A stretch of DNA of 41,298 bases from Nocardiopsis xinjiangensis YIM 90004 (GTDB taxonomy: Bacteria > Actinomycetota > Actinomycetes > Streptosporangiales > Streptosporangiaceae): assembly GCF_000341145.1 (NCBI RefSeq), contig NZ_ANBE01000049.1, forward strand, positions 27,764 through 69,061, read 5' to 3'. The number at the start of each line of letters is the position of its first letter. Position 1 is the stretch's first letter. The notes under the pieces were generated by a model that saw only the letters and a program-made list of their open reading frames with translations, was not told where the DNA came from and made no database searches. Positions 22,687 through 32,421 of this stretch are shown here, piece after piece. The translations under genes and the position numbers were made by a program.

Positions 22687-23919
22687 CTACGTGTCGGCCC
22701 CGGTCCCCCGTGACGGCCGCGTGCCCGGCACCACGGCCCTGCTCACCGTGGACACCAGCGCCTCCAGGGGCCCGCGTCCCACGATCTTGTGCCAGGCCAG
22801 ACCGAACACGATCGACCCGACGACGAAGACCTCCGGCATGGACTCGTTCAACCAACGTGACAGCCCACCCGCGGTGTGGTCCAGGTTCGCCTGCCAGACC
22901 ATGGCCAGGCCGTGTGCCACGTACACGGTCAGCGCCAACGTTCCCGTCGCGATGAACGGCCTCAGCAGCCGCGGCAGGTGGTCGGCCAGGTACAGGCACG
23001 CCACGAGCACCGCCATGGCCAGCCCGGTACCGCCCACGATCTCGGGGGTCGTGGCGGTGTGCGAGACGCTGGAGAGCAGCCACCGGGCGTCCTCGGTGGG
23101 CAACGGCCCCTGGTACTCCTCACGCGGCCCCAGCTCTTCGACGAGCCGGTAGCTCTCCCAGGCGTGCCAGGAGGCGCGGTAGGCGACCGAGTTCAGCAGC
23201 AGCCCCAGAGCGGCGATCCCCAGTCGGACCGTGTGCGAACGCAGGTCCAGACGCCCCACGGCCAGGCCGGCCAGCACGACCGCCACGTAGCTCAACGCCG
23301 GGTAGAGCCCGTAGACCGCCAGGTCCAGCAGTCCCTGCTCCAGGAAGATGTGCCCCGGTGAGGACTGGTTCCATGCCTGGGTGATCTCGAAGAACCGCCC
23401 GCCCACGTCGTTGGAGCGCCGCAACGCGTACAGCAGCTGCGGCCCCACGATCACGGCGGTGACTGCGGCGGCCGCGCTCCATTTCGCGTTCAGCCGCAGG
23501 AACGGCACCGCCAGCAGGAAGTACAGGCCGTAGTAGGTGATGATGACCGTCAGCGCGGCCTCGGTGGGGGCCACGATCGAGGTGAGCGTCCACCCGATGA
23601 GCATCAGCACCACGCCGCGCACCGCCACCCGGCCCGCGGTCACGTGCCCCTGGCTGCCGCGGTGCGGTTCACGTGTCCCGGAGATGAGCGCCAGCGACAC
23701 CCCGGCCAGGAACGTGAACAGGATCGTCGAACGCCCCCAGGCCGCCTGGTGGGTCAACCAGGCCGTCACCGTGTCATCGGGGACGAACGGGACGCTGAAG
23801 TGCACGATCAGCATGCCCGCGATCGCCGCCCAGCGGGCCAGGTCCACCCCTTCCAGCCGTGGTCGGGCCTCATTCGGGGCAGGGGAGGGCGGGGCAGCGG
23901 GGTGGCGGGGCGCAGTCAT
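22687..23919 (-). CDS. DUF418/YeiB-like polytopic membrane protein
   Basis: The 410-aa protein starts with a Pro/Ala-rich tail and RLEGVDLARWAAIAGMLIVH, the typical beginning of heparan-alpha-glucosaminide N-acetyltransferase-like (DUF1624) and YeiB families. About 9-10 membrane segments follow. The C-terminal part (GTLALTVYVAHGLAMVWQ, FGLAWHKIVGRGPLEALV) matches the DUF418 pattern. These proteins may move acyl groups across the membrane, but function here is unproven. The ATG at 23919 is supported by TAAGG upstream. It precedes the permease gene by 87 bp on the same strand. Confidence 0.85.
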   Translation of the reverse strand: MTAPRHPAAPPSPAPNEARPRLEGVDLARWAAIAGMLIVHFSVPFVPDDTVTAWLTHQAAWGRSTILFTFLAGVSLALISGTREPHRGSQGHVTAGRVAVRGVVLMLIGWTLTSIVAPTEAALTVIITYYGLYFLLAVPFLRLNAKWSAAAAVTAVIVGPQLLYALRRSNDVGGRFFEITQAWNQSSPGHIFLEQGLLDLAVYGLYPALSYVAVVLAGLAVGRLDLRSHTVRLGIAALGLLLNSVAYRASWHAWESYRLVEELGPREEYQGPLPTEDARWLLSSVSHTATTPEIVGGTGLAMAVLVACLYLADHLPRLLRPFIATGTLALTVYVAHGLAMVWQANLDHTAGGLSRWLNESMPEVFVVGSIVFGLAWHKIVGRGPLEALVSTVSRAVVPGTRPSRGTGADT

Positions 23920-24040
23920 GGACCTTACTGGAACCGGACGATCGGGGACACGAACCTCCGTAGGGTAGTGACCCGGGCGCACTCCCCGCGACACGTGCAG
24001 GAGCTCCGGTGCGCAACGCCACTGGCCACTGCGCACGCCG

Positions 24041-24069
24041 AAGGGCCCCGGGGGATACCCGAGGCCCTT
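24041..24069 (-). terminator. Terminator of the glgE operon
   Basis: On the minus strand a 12-bp stem with one U-G wobble (24069-24058 with 24052-24041) encloses a 5-nt loop and ends CUU. It begins 11 nt after the glgB stop. Confidence 0.75.
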
Positions 24070-24080
24070 CACCGGCAGGT

Positions 24081-26450
24081 TCAGTTCTGTGGCTCGAACC
24101 AGACCGCGGACAGCGGCGGCAGCGTGACCGGCGCCGAGCACGGCTGCCCGTGCCACCCCGTCTCCTCGGCCTCCACCGCCGTCGGCGCCGGGTGGCCCGA
24201 TCCGCCGAAACGGGTGTCGTCGGTGTTGAGGACCGTGTTCCACCGTCCCGCGCGCGGCAGCCCGATGCGCCAGTCCTGCCGCGGTACCGGAGAGAAGTTC
24301 ACCGCGCAGGCCAGCACGGAACCCTCCTGCCCCGACCTCAGGTAGGAGAGTGTGTTGCCCTCGTGGTCGCCCCCGTCCAGCCAGGTGAACCCGGCCGGAT
24401 CGGTGTCCAGCGACCACAGCGCCTCACGCGGACGATAGGCGTCGTTGAGCTCCTTGACCAGGCGCTGGGCCCCCGCGTGGTGGTCGAACTGCAGCAGCCA
24501 CCACGGCACACCCTCCTCGTGCGACCACTCCTCGCCCTGGGCGATCTCCCCGCCCATGAACAGCAGCTGCTTGCCCGGGTGCGACCACATGAAGCCCAGC
24601 AGCGCCCGCACGTTCGCCACCCGCTGCCACTCGTCCCCGGGCATCTTGTTGAGCAGGGACTGCTTGCCGTGCACCACCTCGTCGTGCGACAGCGGCAGCA
24701 CGTAGTTCTCGCTGTAGGCGTACATCATCGCGAAGGTGATGTCGTTGTGGTGGTACTTGCGGTGGACGGGTTCCTTCTTCACGTACTCCAGGGAGTCGTG
24801 CATCCACCCCATGTTCCACTTGAGTCCGAACCCGAGCCCGCCGAGGTCGACCGGCGTGGTCACCCCCGTGTAGGCGGTGGACTCCTCCGCGATCATCACC
24901 GCGCTCGGGTTGCGCCGGTACACGGCCGAGTTGAGCTCCTTGAGGAACTCGATCGCCTCCAGGTTCTCCCGGCCGCCGAAGGCGTTGGGCTCCCACTGTC
25001 CGGAGTCGCGCGAGTAGTCGAGGTAGATCATCGACGCCACCGCGTCCACCCGCAGACCGTCGATGTGGAACTCCTCCAACCAGTACAGGGCGTTGGCGAT
25101 GAGGAAGTTGCGCACCTCGGTCCGGCCGTAGTTGAAGATGAGCGTGCCCCAATCGGGGTGCTCGCCCCGGCGCGGGTCCGGGTGCTCGTACAGCGCGGTC
25201 CCGTCGAACCGGGCCAGCGCCCAGGAGTCCTTGGGAAAGTGCGCGGGGACCCAGTCCAGCAGTACACCGATCCCCGCCCGGTGCAGCGCGTCCACCAGGT
25301 GCCGGAACCCGTCCGGCGTCCCGAACCGCGGTGTGGGAGCGAAGTAGGAGGTGACCTGGTAACCCCACGACCCGTCGAAGGGGTGCCCGGCCACCGGCAG
25401 GAGCTCCACGTGCGTGAACCCGTGCTCGGCCACGTACTCCACCAGCTGCTCGGCGAGCTCCTCGTAACCCAGCCCCGGCCGCCACGAGCCCAGGTGCACC
25501 TCGTAGACGCTCATCGGCGCCCGGTGCGGCTCCGTGCCCTTGCGGGCGGACATCCACTCCTGGTCGCCCCACACGTAATCGGAGGAGGTGATCACCGACG
25601 CCGTCGCCGGCGGCATCTGGGTGGCCCGCGCCATCGGGTCGGCCTTGTCGTGCCAGTGGCCGTCCGCGCCCAGCAGTTGGAACTTGTACAGGTCGCCCTC
25701 GCCCGGCCCCGGGACGAAGAGCTCCCACACCCCGCTCGAACCGAGGCTGCGCATCGGGTGGCCGACACCGTTCCAGTAGTTGAAGTCGCCGATGACACGG
25801 ACCCCGCGCGCGTCGGGCGCCCACACCGAGAACCCGGTGCCCTCGACCTCGCCCGCGCGGGTGGAGAGGGTCTCCGGGTGCGCGCCCAGGACGTTCCACA
25901 GCTCCTCGTGCCGGCCCTCGCCGATGAGGTGCAGGTCGAGCTCGCCCAGGGTCGGGGCGAGGGTGTAGGGCTCGGCGCTCAGGTGCTCCTCGCCGCCCTC
26001 CTCGTAACGGGCGGCCACGCGGTACTCGGCCGGGGCCCCCAGCGCCTTCTTGGCCACCTTGCCGGAGAAGACGCCCCGGTGCAGGTGGGAGAGTTCCACC
26101 CGTGAGCCGTCACCCAGGACGGCGTGCACGTCCAGCGCCCCCGGACGCAGGGCCCGCACGACCGTGCTGCGGCCCTCGGTGTGCGCACCCAGTACGCAGT
26201 GCGGGTCGTGGTGGCGGCCGTCGACGACACGGTCGATCTCGGACAGGAGCTCGGGGGAGGGCCCGGCAGGACGGCGCGTGCGCGGCGCCGGTGCGGCGGC
26301 CTTCGGCGTGGAGGCCGCGGCGTGCTCGTTCGGCTGTCGTTCTTCGTGTGACGGGGACAAGACGGCTCCGTGTGTGGTTCGTGGTCGTGGACAGTGCTCG
26401 TGATCGGGGGCGGGAGTCCTGTGGGGAGAGGGAAGACACGGTGCGGTCAC
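24081..26450 (-). CDS. glgB: 1,4-alpha-glucan branching enzyme
   Basis: GlgB moves alpha-1,4 chains to 6-OH positions to make branched glucan. The protein has a disordered Pro/Ala-rich N-terminus (1-60), two N-terminal carbohydrate-binding modules (HHDPHCVLGAHTEGRSTVVR; GFSVWAPDARGVRVIGDFNY) and a GH13 barrel: YEVHLGSWRPGLGYEELAEQ, the nucleophile in GLRVDAVASMIYLDYSR (Asp469), the acid/base in VMIAEESTAY, and LPLSHDEVVHGKQSL. The start is uncertain: GTG at 26450 (789 aa, used here) or TTG at 26360 (759 aa); both are near the known actinobacterial range. It is the last gene of glgE-treS-mak-glgB. Confidence 0.95.
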   Translation of the reverse strand: MTAPCLPSPHRTPAPDHEHCPRPRTTHGAVLSPSHEERQPNEHAAASTPKAAAPAPRTRRPAGPSPELLSEIDRVVDGRHHDPHCVLGAHTEGRSTVVRALRPGALDVHAVLGDGSRVELSHLHRGVFSGKVAKKALGAPAEYRVAARYEEGGEEHLSAEPYTLAPTLGELDLHLIGEGRHEELWNVLGAHPETLSTRAGEVEGTGFSVWAPDARGVRVIGDFNYWNGVGHPMRSLGSSGVWELFVPGPGEGDLYKFQLLGADGHWHDKADPMARATQMPPATASVITSSDYVWGDQEWMSARKGTEPHRAPMSVYEVHLGSWRPGLGYEELAEQLVEYVAEHGFTHVELLPVAGHPFDGSWGYQVTSYFAPTPRFGTPDGFRHLVDALHRAGIGVLLDWVPAHFPKDSWALARFDGTALYEHPDPRRGEHPDWGTLIFNYGRTEVRNFLIANALYWLEEFHIDGLRVDAVASMIYLDYSRDSGQWEPNAFGGRENLEAIEFLKELNSAVYRRNPSAVMIAEESTAYTGVTTPVDLGGLGFGLKWNMGWMHDSLEYVKKEPVHRKYHHNDITFAMMYAYSENYVLPLSHDEVVHGKQSLLNKMPGDEWQRVANVRALLGFMWSHPGKQLLFMGGEIAQGEEWSHEEGVPWWLLQFDHHAGAQRLVKELNDAYRPREALWSLDTDPAGFTWLDGGDHEGNTLSYLRSGQEGSVLACAVNFSPVPRQDWRIGLPRAGRWNTVLNTDDTRFGGSGHPAPTAVEAEETGWHGQPCSAPVTLPPLSAVWFEPQN

Positions 26451-26486
26451 GGGGCCGCTCCCGGCCGCCGTGACCGCACCCCGCTG

Positions 26487-27872
26487 TCAGCCCGGCACCG
26501 AGGTCGCGACCGCCGAGGCGATCGAGTCCAGCGGTACCCGTAGCCAGTTGGGCCTGTTCCGGGCCTCGTACAGCACCTCGTAGACCGCCTTGTCGAACTC
26601 GAAGGCCCGCAGGGCGATCAGGTGTTTCTCCGGGTCGATACCGCCGCCGTCGGCGTAACCGCGGCAGAAGGCCTCCCGGTTGTGCCGGGCCCAGGAGCGG
26701 GCCGACTGTTCCAGGTCGGGTTCGCCCGGATGGTCGATGAGCAGGTACCCGGCCGCGTAGTCGAAGGAGCGCAACATCCCGGCCACGTCCCGCAGCGGGT
26801 TGGACAGGCGCCGGCGGTCCTGCACCGGCATCGTGGGTTCACCCTCGAAGTCGAGCAGGACCCATCCCCGCTCCGGGCGGATGACCTGCCCCAGGTGGTA
26901 GTCGCCGTGCACCCGCTGGGTCGGCAGCGGCCCGTCCACCTGGGAGAAGTCGGAGTAGGCCGACATCACGCTCTGGGCGTGCTCGGCCAGTTCCGGGACC
27001 TCCGCGGTGGCCATCGCCAGGCGTTCGACCATGGCTTCGGCCAGGTCGGAGATCTCGCCCAGCGAGAGCACGTCGGTCGGCAGGGCCTGGGACAAGGACC
27101 GGTGCACCTCGGCGGTGGTGCGCCCCAACAGCGCTGCTTCCTCCGCGAAGGCCGCCTCCCGCTCCTGGGTCGCTCCCGCGAGCAGCGACCGCACGTTCAC
27201 GGTCGCCAGGACCCAGCCGTCGGTCGCCTCGGGCACGAAGGTCTGCAGCATCGCGAGCGTGGTCGGGGTGGGAGATCCCGGCAGATCGGCCTCGATCCAC
27301 CCGCAGGGTTCGGCCACGTAGGGCGATCCCGACAGTGCCGTGTTCAGTTCCAGGTCCGGGTTGGGGCCGGGCCACAGCCGGCGGAAGGTCTTGAGCACGT
27401 GGTCGCGGCCGAAGACCAGCGAGGTGTTGGACTGCTCCCCGGTCAGCAACCTGCCCGGTTCACCGGTGCGCACCCGCGCTCCGGGCAGGGTACGGAAACG
27501 GACCTCGGAGCGGCCCGCCGACTCCGTGTCGGCGAAACGCTCCAGCAGCAGCCCGGTGAGCTCCTCGTCATGGGCGGCGTCGTAGACGACCTGCGCGCGG
27601 CCGCCGAAGACCTGGCACACCCCGATGGCGGTGCGGGCCAGGTGGGCGGGCAGGGTCCGCGGCGGACGCGAGCCCAACATGATCTGGTAGCGCGAGGTCG
27701 TGCCGCGTTGGCCCGCTTCCAGGACCAGCAGGTTGAGGTCCGGCCCCTCGGGGCCCACCGACAGCAGCTGGTGCCGGCTCAGGATGCGCAGCCGGCGGAG
27801 CGGGATCCCCTTGCCGGAGAACCACCGCTGCCGGGGCAGCCAGACGGCCAGGAGTTCTTCGAGCTCGCACAT
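26487..27872 (-). CDS. mak: Maltokinase
   Basis: Mak (Pep2) phosphorylates maltose with ATP to maltose-1-phosphate, the donor for GlgE. The N-terminal cap domain begins CELEELLAVWLPRQRWFSGK. The kinase part shows GEQSNTSLVFGRDHVLKTFR, VHGDYHLGQVIRPERGW with the catalytic Asp324, and LLDFEGEPTMPVQDR, resembling aminoglycoside phosphotransferases. The ATG at 27872 is separated by one base from the treS stop, which indicates translational coupling and supports this start over a longer frame to 27908. Mak is a separate protein here, not fused to TreS as in some actinobacteria. Confidence 0.94.
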   Translation of the reverse strand: MCELEELLAVWLPRQRWFSGKGIPLRRLRILSRHQLLSVGPEGPDLNLLVLEAGQRGTTSRYQIMLGSRPPRTLPAHLARTAIGVCQVFGGRAQVVYDAAHDEELTGLLLERFADTESAGRSEVRFRTLPGARVRTGEPGRLLTGEQSNTSLVFGRDHVLKTFRRLWPGPNPDLELNTALSGSPYVAEPCGWIEADLPGSPTPTTLAMLQTFVPEATDGWVLATVNVRSLLAGATQEREAAFAEEAALLGRTTAEVHRSLSQALPTDVLSLGEISDLAEAMVERLAMATAEVPELAEHAQSVMSAYSDFSQVDGPLPTQRVHGDYHLGQVIRPERGWVLLDFEGEPTMPVQDRRRLSNPLRDVAGMLRSFDYAAGYLLIDHPGEPDLEQSARSWARHNREAFCRGYADGGGIDPEKHLIALRAFEFDKAVYEVLYEARNRPNWLRVPLDSIASAVATSVPG

Positions 27873-27873
27873 G

Positions 27874-29718
<1,845 letters not shown>

Positions 29719-29806
29719 CTACTGCTCCCCACCAAAATGTTCGACGTCGGATCAACGGGCGTCCTCCGGGTGCGGGCCCGGTGCCGGTCGGGCCGCCCCG
29801 GGAGCC

Positions 29807-31777
29807 TCATCTGCCGTTGGTGGTGAACACGTGCGCGGGCCCGGCCGCCGGGTCGAGACGCACGTAGTTGTGCGCTCGCCACGTGTAGGTGCGGCCGGTC
29901 AGCTCGTCGGTCACCCCGATGTCCTCCTCCCATGCGCGGCCGATGGACGGCAGATCCAGATGCACCGTCGCCTCGTGGGCGTGGTGCGGGTCGAGGTTGA
30001 CGACGGCGATGACGACGTCGTCGGGGTCTCCGAGCCCGTTGCCGGGCCGGTGTTTGGAGAAGCAGATGAGCTCGGGGTGGTCCACGTGGTGGAAACGCAG
30101 GTTGCGCAGCTCCCGGAGGGCCGGGTGCTCACGGCGGAGCCGGTTGAGCGTGGTCAGCAGGGGCGCGATCGTCTCCCCGGAGGCCTCGGCGGCGGCCCAG
30201 TCCCGGGGGCGGTACTGGTATTTCTCCGAGCCGAGGTACTCCTCGCTGCCGGGACGCACCGGGGTGTTCTCGCACAGCTCGAACCCCGAGTAGATGCCCC
30301 AGGTGGGGGAAGCCAGCGCGGCGATCACGGCACGGGCCTCGAAGGCGGGCCGGCCCCCGTGCTGGAGGTAGGCGTTGAGGATGTCGGGGGTGTTGGTGAA
30401 CAGGTTGGGGCGCAGGTGGTGCGCGCTCTCACGGCTGAGCTCGGTGAGGTGCTCGGTGAGCTCGTCCTTGCCGTTGCGCCAGGTGAAGTAGGTGTAGGAC
30501 TGGTGGAAACCGACCTTGCCGAGGGCGTGCATCATCGCGGGACGGGTGAAGGCCTCGGCCAGGAACAGCACGTCGGGGTCGGTGGCGGCCACGTCGGCGA
30601 GCAGGCGCTCCCAGAACGCGACCGGTTTGGTGTGGGGGTTGTCGACGCGGAAGATGCGGACCCCGTGCGACATCCAGTGCCGGACCACACGCAGGATCTC
30701 CGTGTAGAGGCCCTCGAAATCGCGGTCGAAGCACAGTGGATAGATGTCCTGGTACTTCTTGGGCGGGTTCTCGGCGTAGGCGATGGAACCGTCGGAGCGC
30801 TGGACGAACCACTCGGGGTGCTCGGCCACCCAGGGGTGGTCGGGCGAGCACTGCAACGCCAGGTCCAGGGCGATCTCCATGCCGTGTTCGCCGGCCTCGG
30901 CGACGAACGCGTCGAAGTCGGTGAGTGTGCCCAGGTCGGGGTGGACGGCGTCGTGGCCGCCTTCCTCCGAGCCGATCGCCCACACCGATCCGGGGTCGCC
31001 GGGGCCCGCGGTGAGGCCGTTGTCGGGGCCCTTGCGGTTGCTGACCCCGACCGGGTGGATCGGCGGCAGGTAGACCACGTCGAAGCCCATGTCGGCGACG
31101 GCGGGGAGGCGTTTGGCGGCGGTGGCGAAGGTGCCCGAGAGCTCTTGGCCGGGGACGGTGTCGACCTGGGCGCCCTCGGAACGGGGGAAGAACTCGTACC
31201 AGGAACCGAACAGGGCACGCTCGCGGTGCACGGCGACGCGCACCTTGCGTGAGCGGGTGAGGAGTTCGCGCAGGGGCGAGCGTTCCATCGCAGCGACGAC
31301 GTCGTCGTCGAGGCCGGCCGCGAGGCGCTCCCGGGGTGTGCGGCCGGTGTCGCGCAGTGCCCGGGCAGCGCGCTTCAGGACCGGGTCGCGGGGTACACGG
31401 CGCCCGGCTCGGGCGAGCAGACGGGCCCCCTCCTCCAGGACGGGTTCGGTGTCCTGGCCGAGGGGAACCTTGATCTCGGCGCTGTGGCGCCAGGTGAGGA
31501 AGGGGTCGTGCCAGGACTCGACCGCGAAGGACCACGGGCCCTCGGCCGGGAGGCTGATCTCGGCCTCGAACCGGTCGGTTCCCGGGTGGTGTTCGTGCAT
31601 GCGGACGAGGGAACTGCGCCGCCCCTCGGGTGAGTACAGCGCCACGCCCGCGGAGAGGGAGTCGTGGCCCTCGCGTATGACGGTGGCACTCACGGTGAAA
31701 CGTTCTCCGGGAACTGCTTTCACCGGGCCCAGTTCGTTGGTCGGGAACAGGTCGAGGATGGGCAGGCGTCCGATCAC
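29807..31777 (-). CDS. glgE: Alpha-1,4-glucan:maltose-1-phosphate maltosyltransferase
   Basis: GlgE extends alpha-glucan with maltosyl units from maltose-1-phosphate. The 656-aa protein has the family order: an N-terminal immunoglobulin-like domain (GEREFTVSAT-like region with GERFTVSATVIREGHDSLSA), a helical domain, and the GH13_3 barrel with GFDVVYLPPIHPVGVSNRKG, LDLALQCSPDHPWV, the nucleophile in IFRVDNPHTKPVAFWERL (Asp379) and the acid/base in LFLAEAFTRPAMM (Glu408), ending in a C-terminal beta domain. The GTG start at 31777 is supported by a -10 element 7 nt upstream, suggesting a leaderless mRNA. It heads the pathway operon. Confidence 0.95.
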   Translation of the reverse strand: MIGRLPILDLFPTNELGPVKAVPGERFTVSATVIREGHDSLSAGVALYSPEGRRSSLVRMHEHHPGTDRFEAEISLPAEGPWSFAVESWHDPFLTWRHSAEIKVPLGQDTEPVLEEGARLLARAGRRVPRDPVLKRAARALRDTGRTPRERLAAGLDDDVVAAMERSPLRELLTRSRKVRVAVHRERALFGSWYEFFPRSEGAQVDTVPGQELSGTFATAAKRLPAVADMGFDVVYLPPIHPVGVSNRKGPDNGLTAGPGDPGSVWAIGSEEGGHDAVHPDLGTLTDFDAFVAEAGEHGMEIALDLALQCSPDHPWVAEHPEWFVQRSDGSIAYAENPPKKYQDIYPLCFDRDFEGLYTEILRVVRHWMSHGVRIFRVDNPHTKPVAFWERLLADVAATDPDVLFLAEAFTRPAMMHALGKVGFHQSYTYFTWRNGKDELTEHLTELSRESAHHLRPNLFTNTPDILNAYLQHGGRPAFEARAVIAALASPTWGIYSGFELCENTPVRPGSEEYLGSEKYQYRPRDWAAAEASGETIAPLLTTLNRLRREHPALRELRNLRFHHVDHPELICFSKHRPGNGLGDPDDVVIAVVNLDPHHAHEATVHLDLPSIGRAWEEDIGVTDELTGRTYTWRAHNYVRLDPAAGPAHVFTTNGR

Positions 31778-31784
31778 TGGCTAC

Positions 31785-31790
31785 ACCGTA
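31785..31790 (-). promoter_or_regulatory. Candidate -10 of a leaderless glgE operon transcript
   Basis: On the minus strand TACGGT (TAnnnT) ends 7 nt before the glgE GTG, with no Shine-Dalgarno sequence between. The -35 is not recognisable. Confidence 0.45.
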
Positions 31791-31984
31791 ATTGTCATGG
31801 TTCGGGCGTTTTCTGGATGCGCAACGGGCTTCGGTGAGCAGAAATTGCTCGAGTGAATATGAAGCGGGGTGGAGTGGCGGGCGGTCCACATCCAGGGCTG
31901 TCCGGATCACGGATTCGCTGCCCGCCGCTGTCCATCGTCGGCCCTCACATGCCGTTCGGCCGGGCATCGGGGCCGGGCCTTTTA

Positions 31985-32000
31985 CGTGACCTTAGTCACA
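31985..32000. promoter_or_regulatory. CRP-family binding site candidate
   Basis: CGTGACCTTAGTCACA contains the perfect dyad GTGAC-CTTA-GTCAC and matches the TGTGA-N6-TCACA pattern of cAMP receptor protein family sites, including the actinobacterial version with C/T at position 1. It lies about 195 bp upstream of the glgE promoter element and about 420 bp upstream of the PBP start, so it could act on either gene. No binding data are available. Confidence 0.5.
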
Positions 32001-32026
32001 CTGCATCCATGCCTATGAACCTGGTA

Positions 32027-32059
32027 TTTGTGAGGTTTCGCCTGGGTGAACCTCGCAAA
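32027..32059. promoter_or_regulatory. Hairpin in the glgE-PBP control region
   Basis: The arms tttgtgaggtt (32027-32037) and aacctcgcaaa (32049-32059) pair over 11 positions with one wobble, around an 11-nt loop. It could be part of a leader RNA for the PBP gene or a protein-binding dyad. I do not recognise a known riboswitch. Confidence 0.4.
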
Positions 32060-32421
32060 CCGGTCATAAGTTTCCTGCGTTTCCGCGTGTCCCTCCGGTG
32101 GTTTTCGGGTTGTGTGTGGGGGAAATTCGGAAAAGTCATGCTCGTGTTGGTGGTGGTCTTCTCGTGGGTAGGGCTGAACGGATACTGCGTTGGGGCGCAG
32201 GGCCGTATTCCGGACATCCCTTGATGTCGCTGTTGTTTCTTGTGGACTGAATGTCTGGGTTGAAGGTGATGTGTCCGTGGCCTTTGCGGGGCATTGAGGA
32301 AGATTTTCACTAACGCGCCCGAAATGACCGTTCTGTTCGTGCCGTGCTCCTGGAACTCTTGTGTTGGAGTGCCTGCACCGTCTGATGCGTGGGGCGGGCC
32401 GCACACCTCGTAGGGGGCGAC

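Larger units (their letters stand above)
31791..32421. promoter_or_regulatory. Long divergent control region between glgE and the PBP gene
   Basis: About 640 bp separate the divergent glgE and PBP genes. The part from about 32,000 to 32,340 is visibly less G+C-rich than the flanks. A CRP-like palindrome (31985-32000) and a hairpin (32027-32059) are described separately. A possible 71-codon frame from 32009 has no ribosome-binding site and looks random. I see no other gene. Confidence 0.5.

Noticed and set aside
24009-26105. A 698-codon plus-strand frame opposite glgB
   Set aside because: It is the antisense shadow of a gene with all active-site motifs; its translation is Val/Arg/His-rich without any recognisable domain.
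32009-32224. Possible 71-aa small membrane protein in the glgE-PBP gap
   Set aside because: There is no ribosome-binding site, the hydrophobic stretch is short and the sequence overlaps the hairpin at 32027-32059. It cannot be distinguished from chance.
32389-32421. Earlier GTG start for the PBP
   Set aside because: The GTG at 32422 has AGGGGG at good spacing. The 11-residue extension is kept only as an alternative.
31991-32421. c-di-AMP (ydaO-type) riboswitch before the PBP gene
   Set aside because: Cell-wall genes of actinobacteria can carry one, so I looked, but the conserved ydaO motifs are not present.
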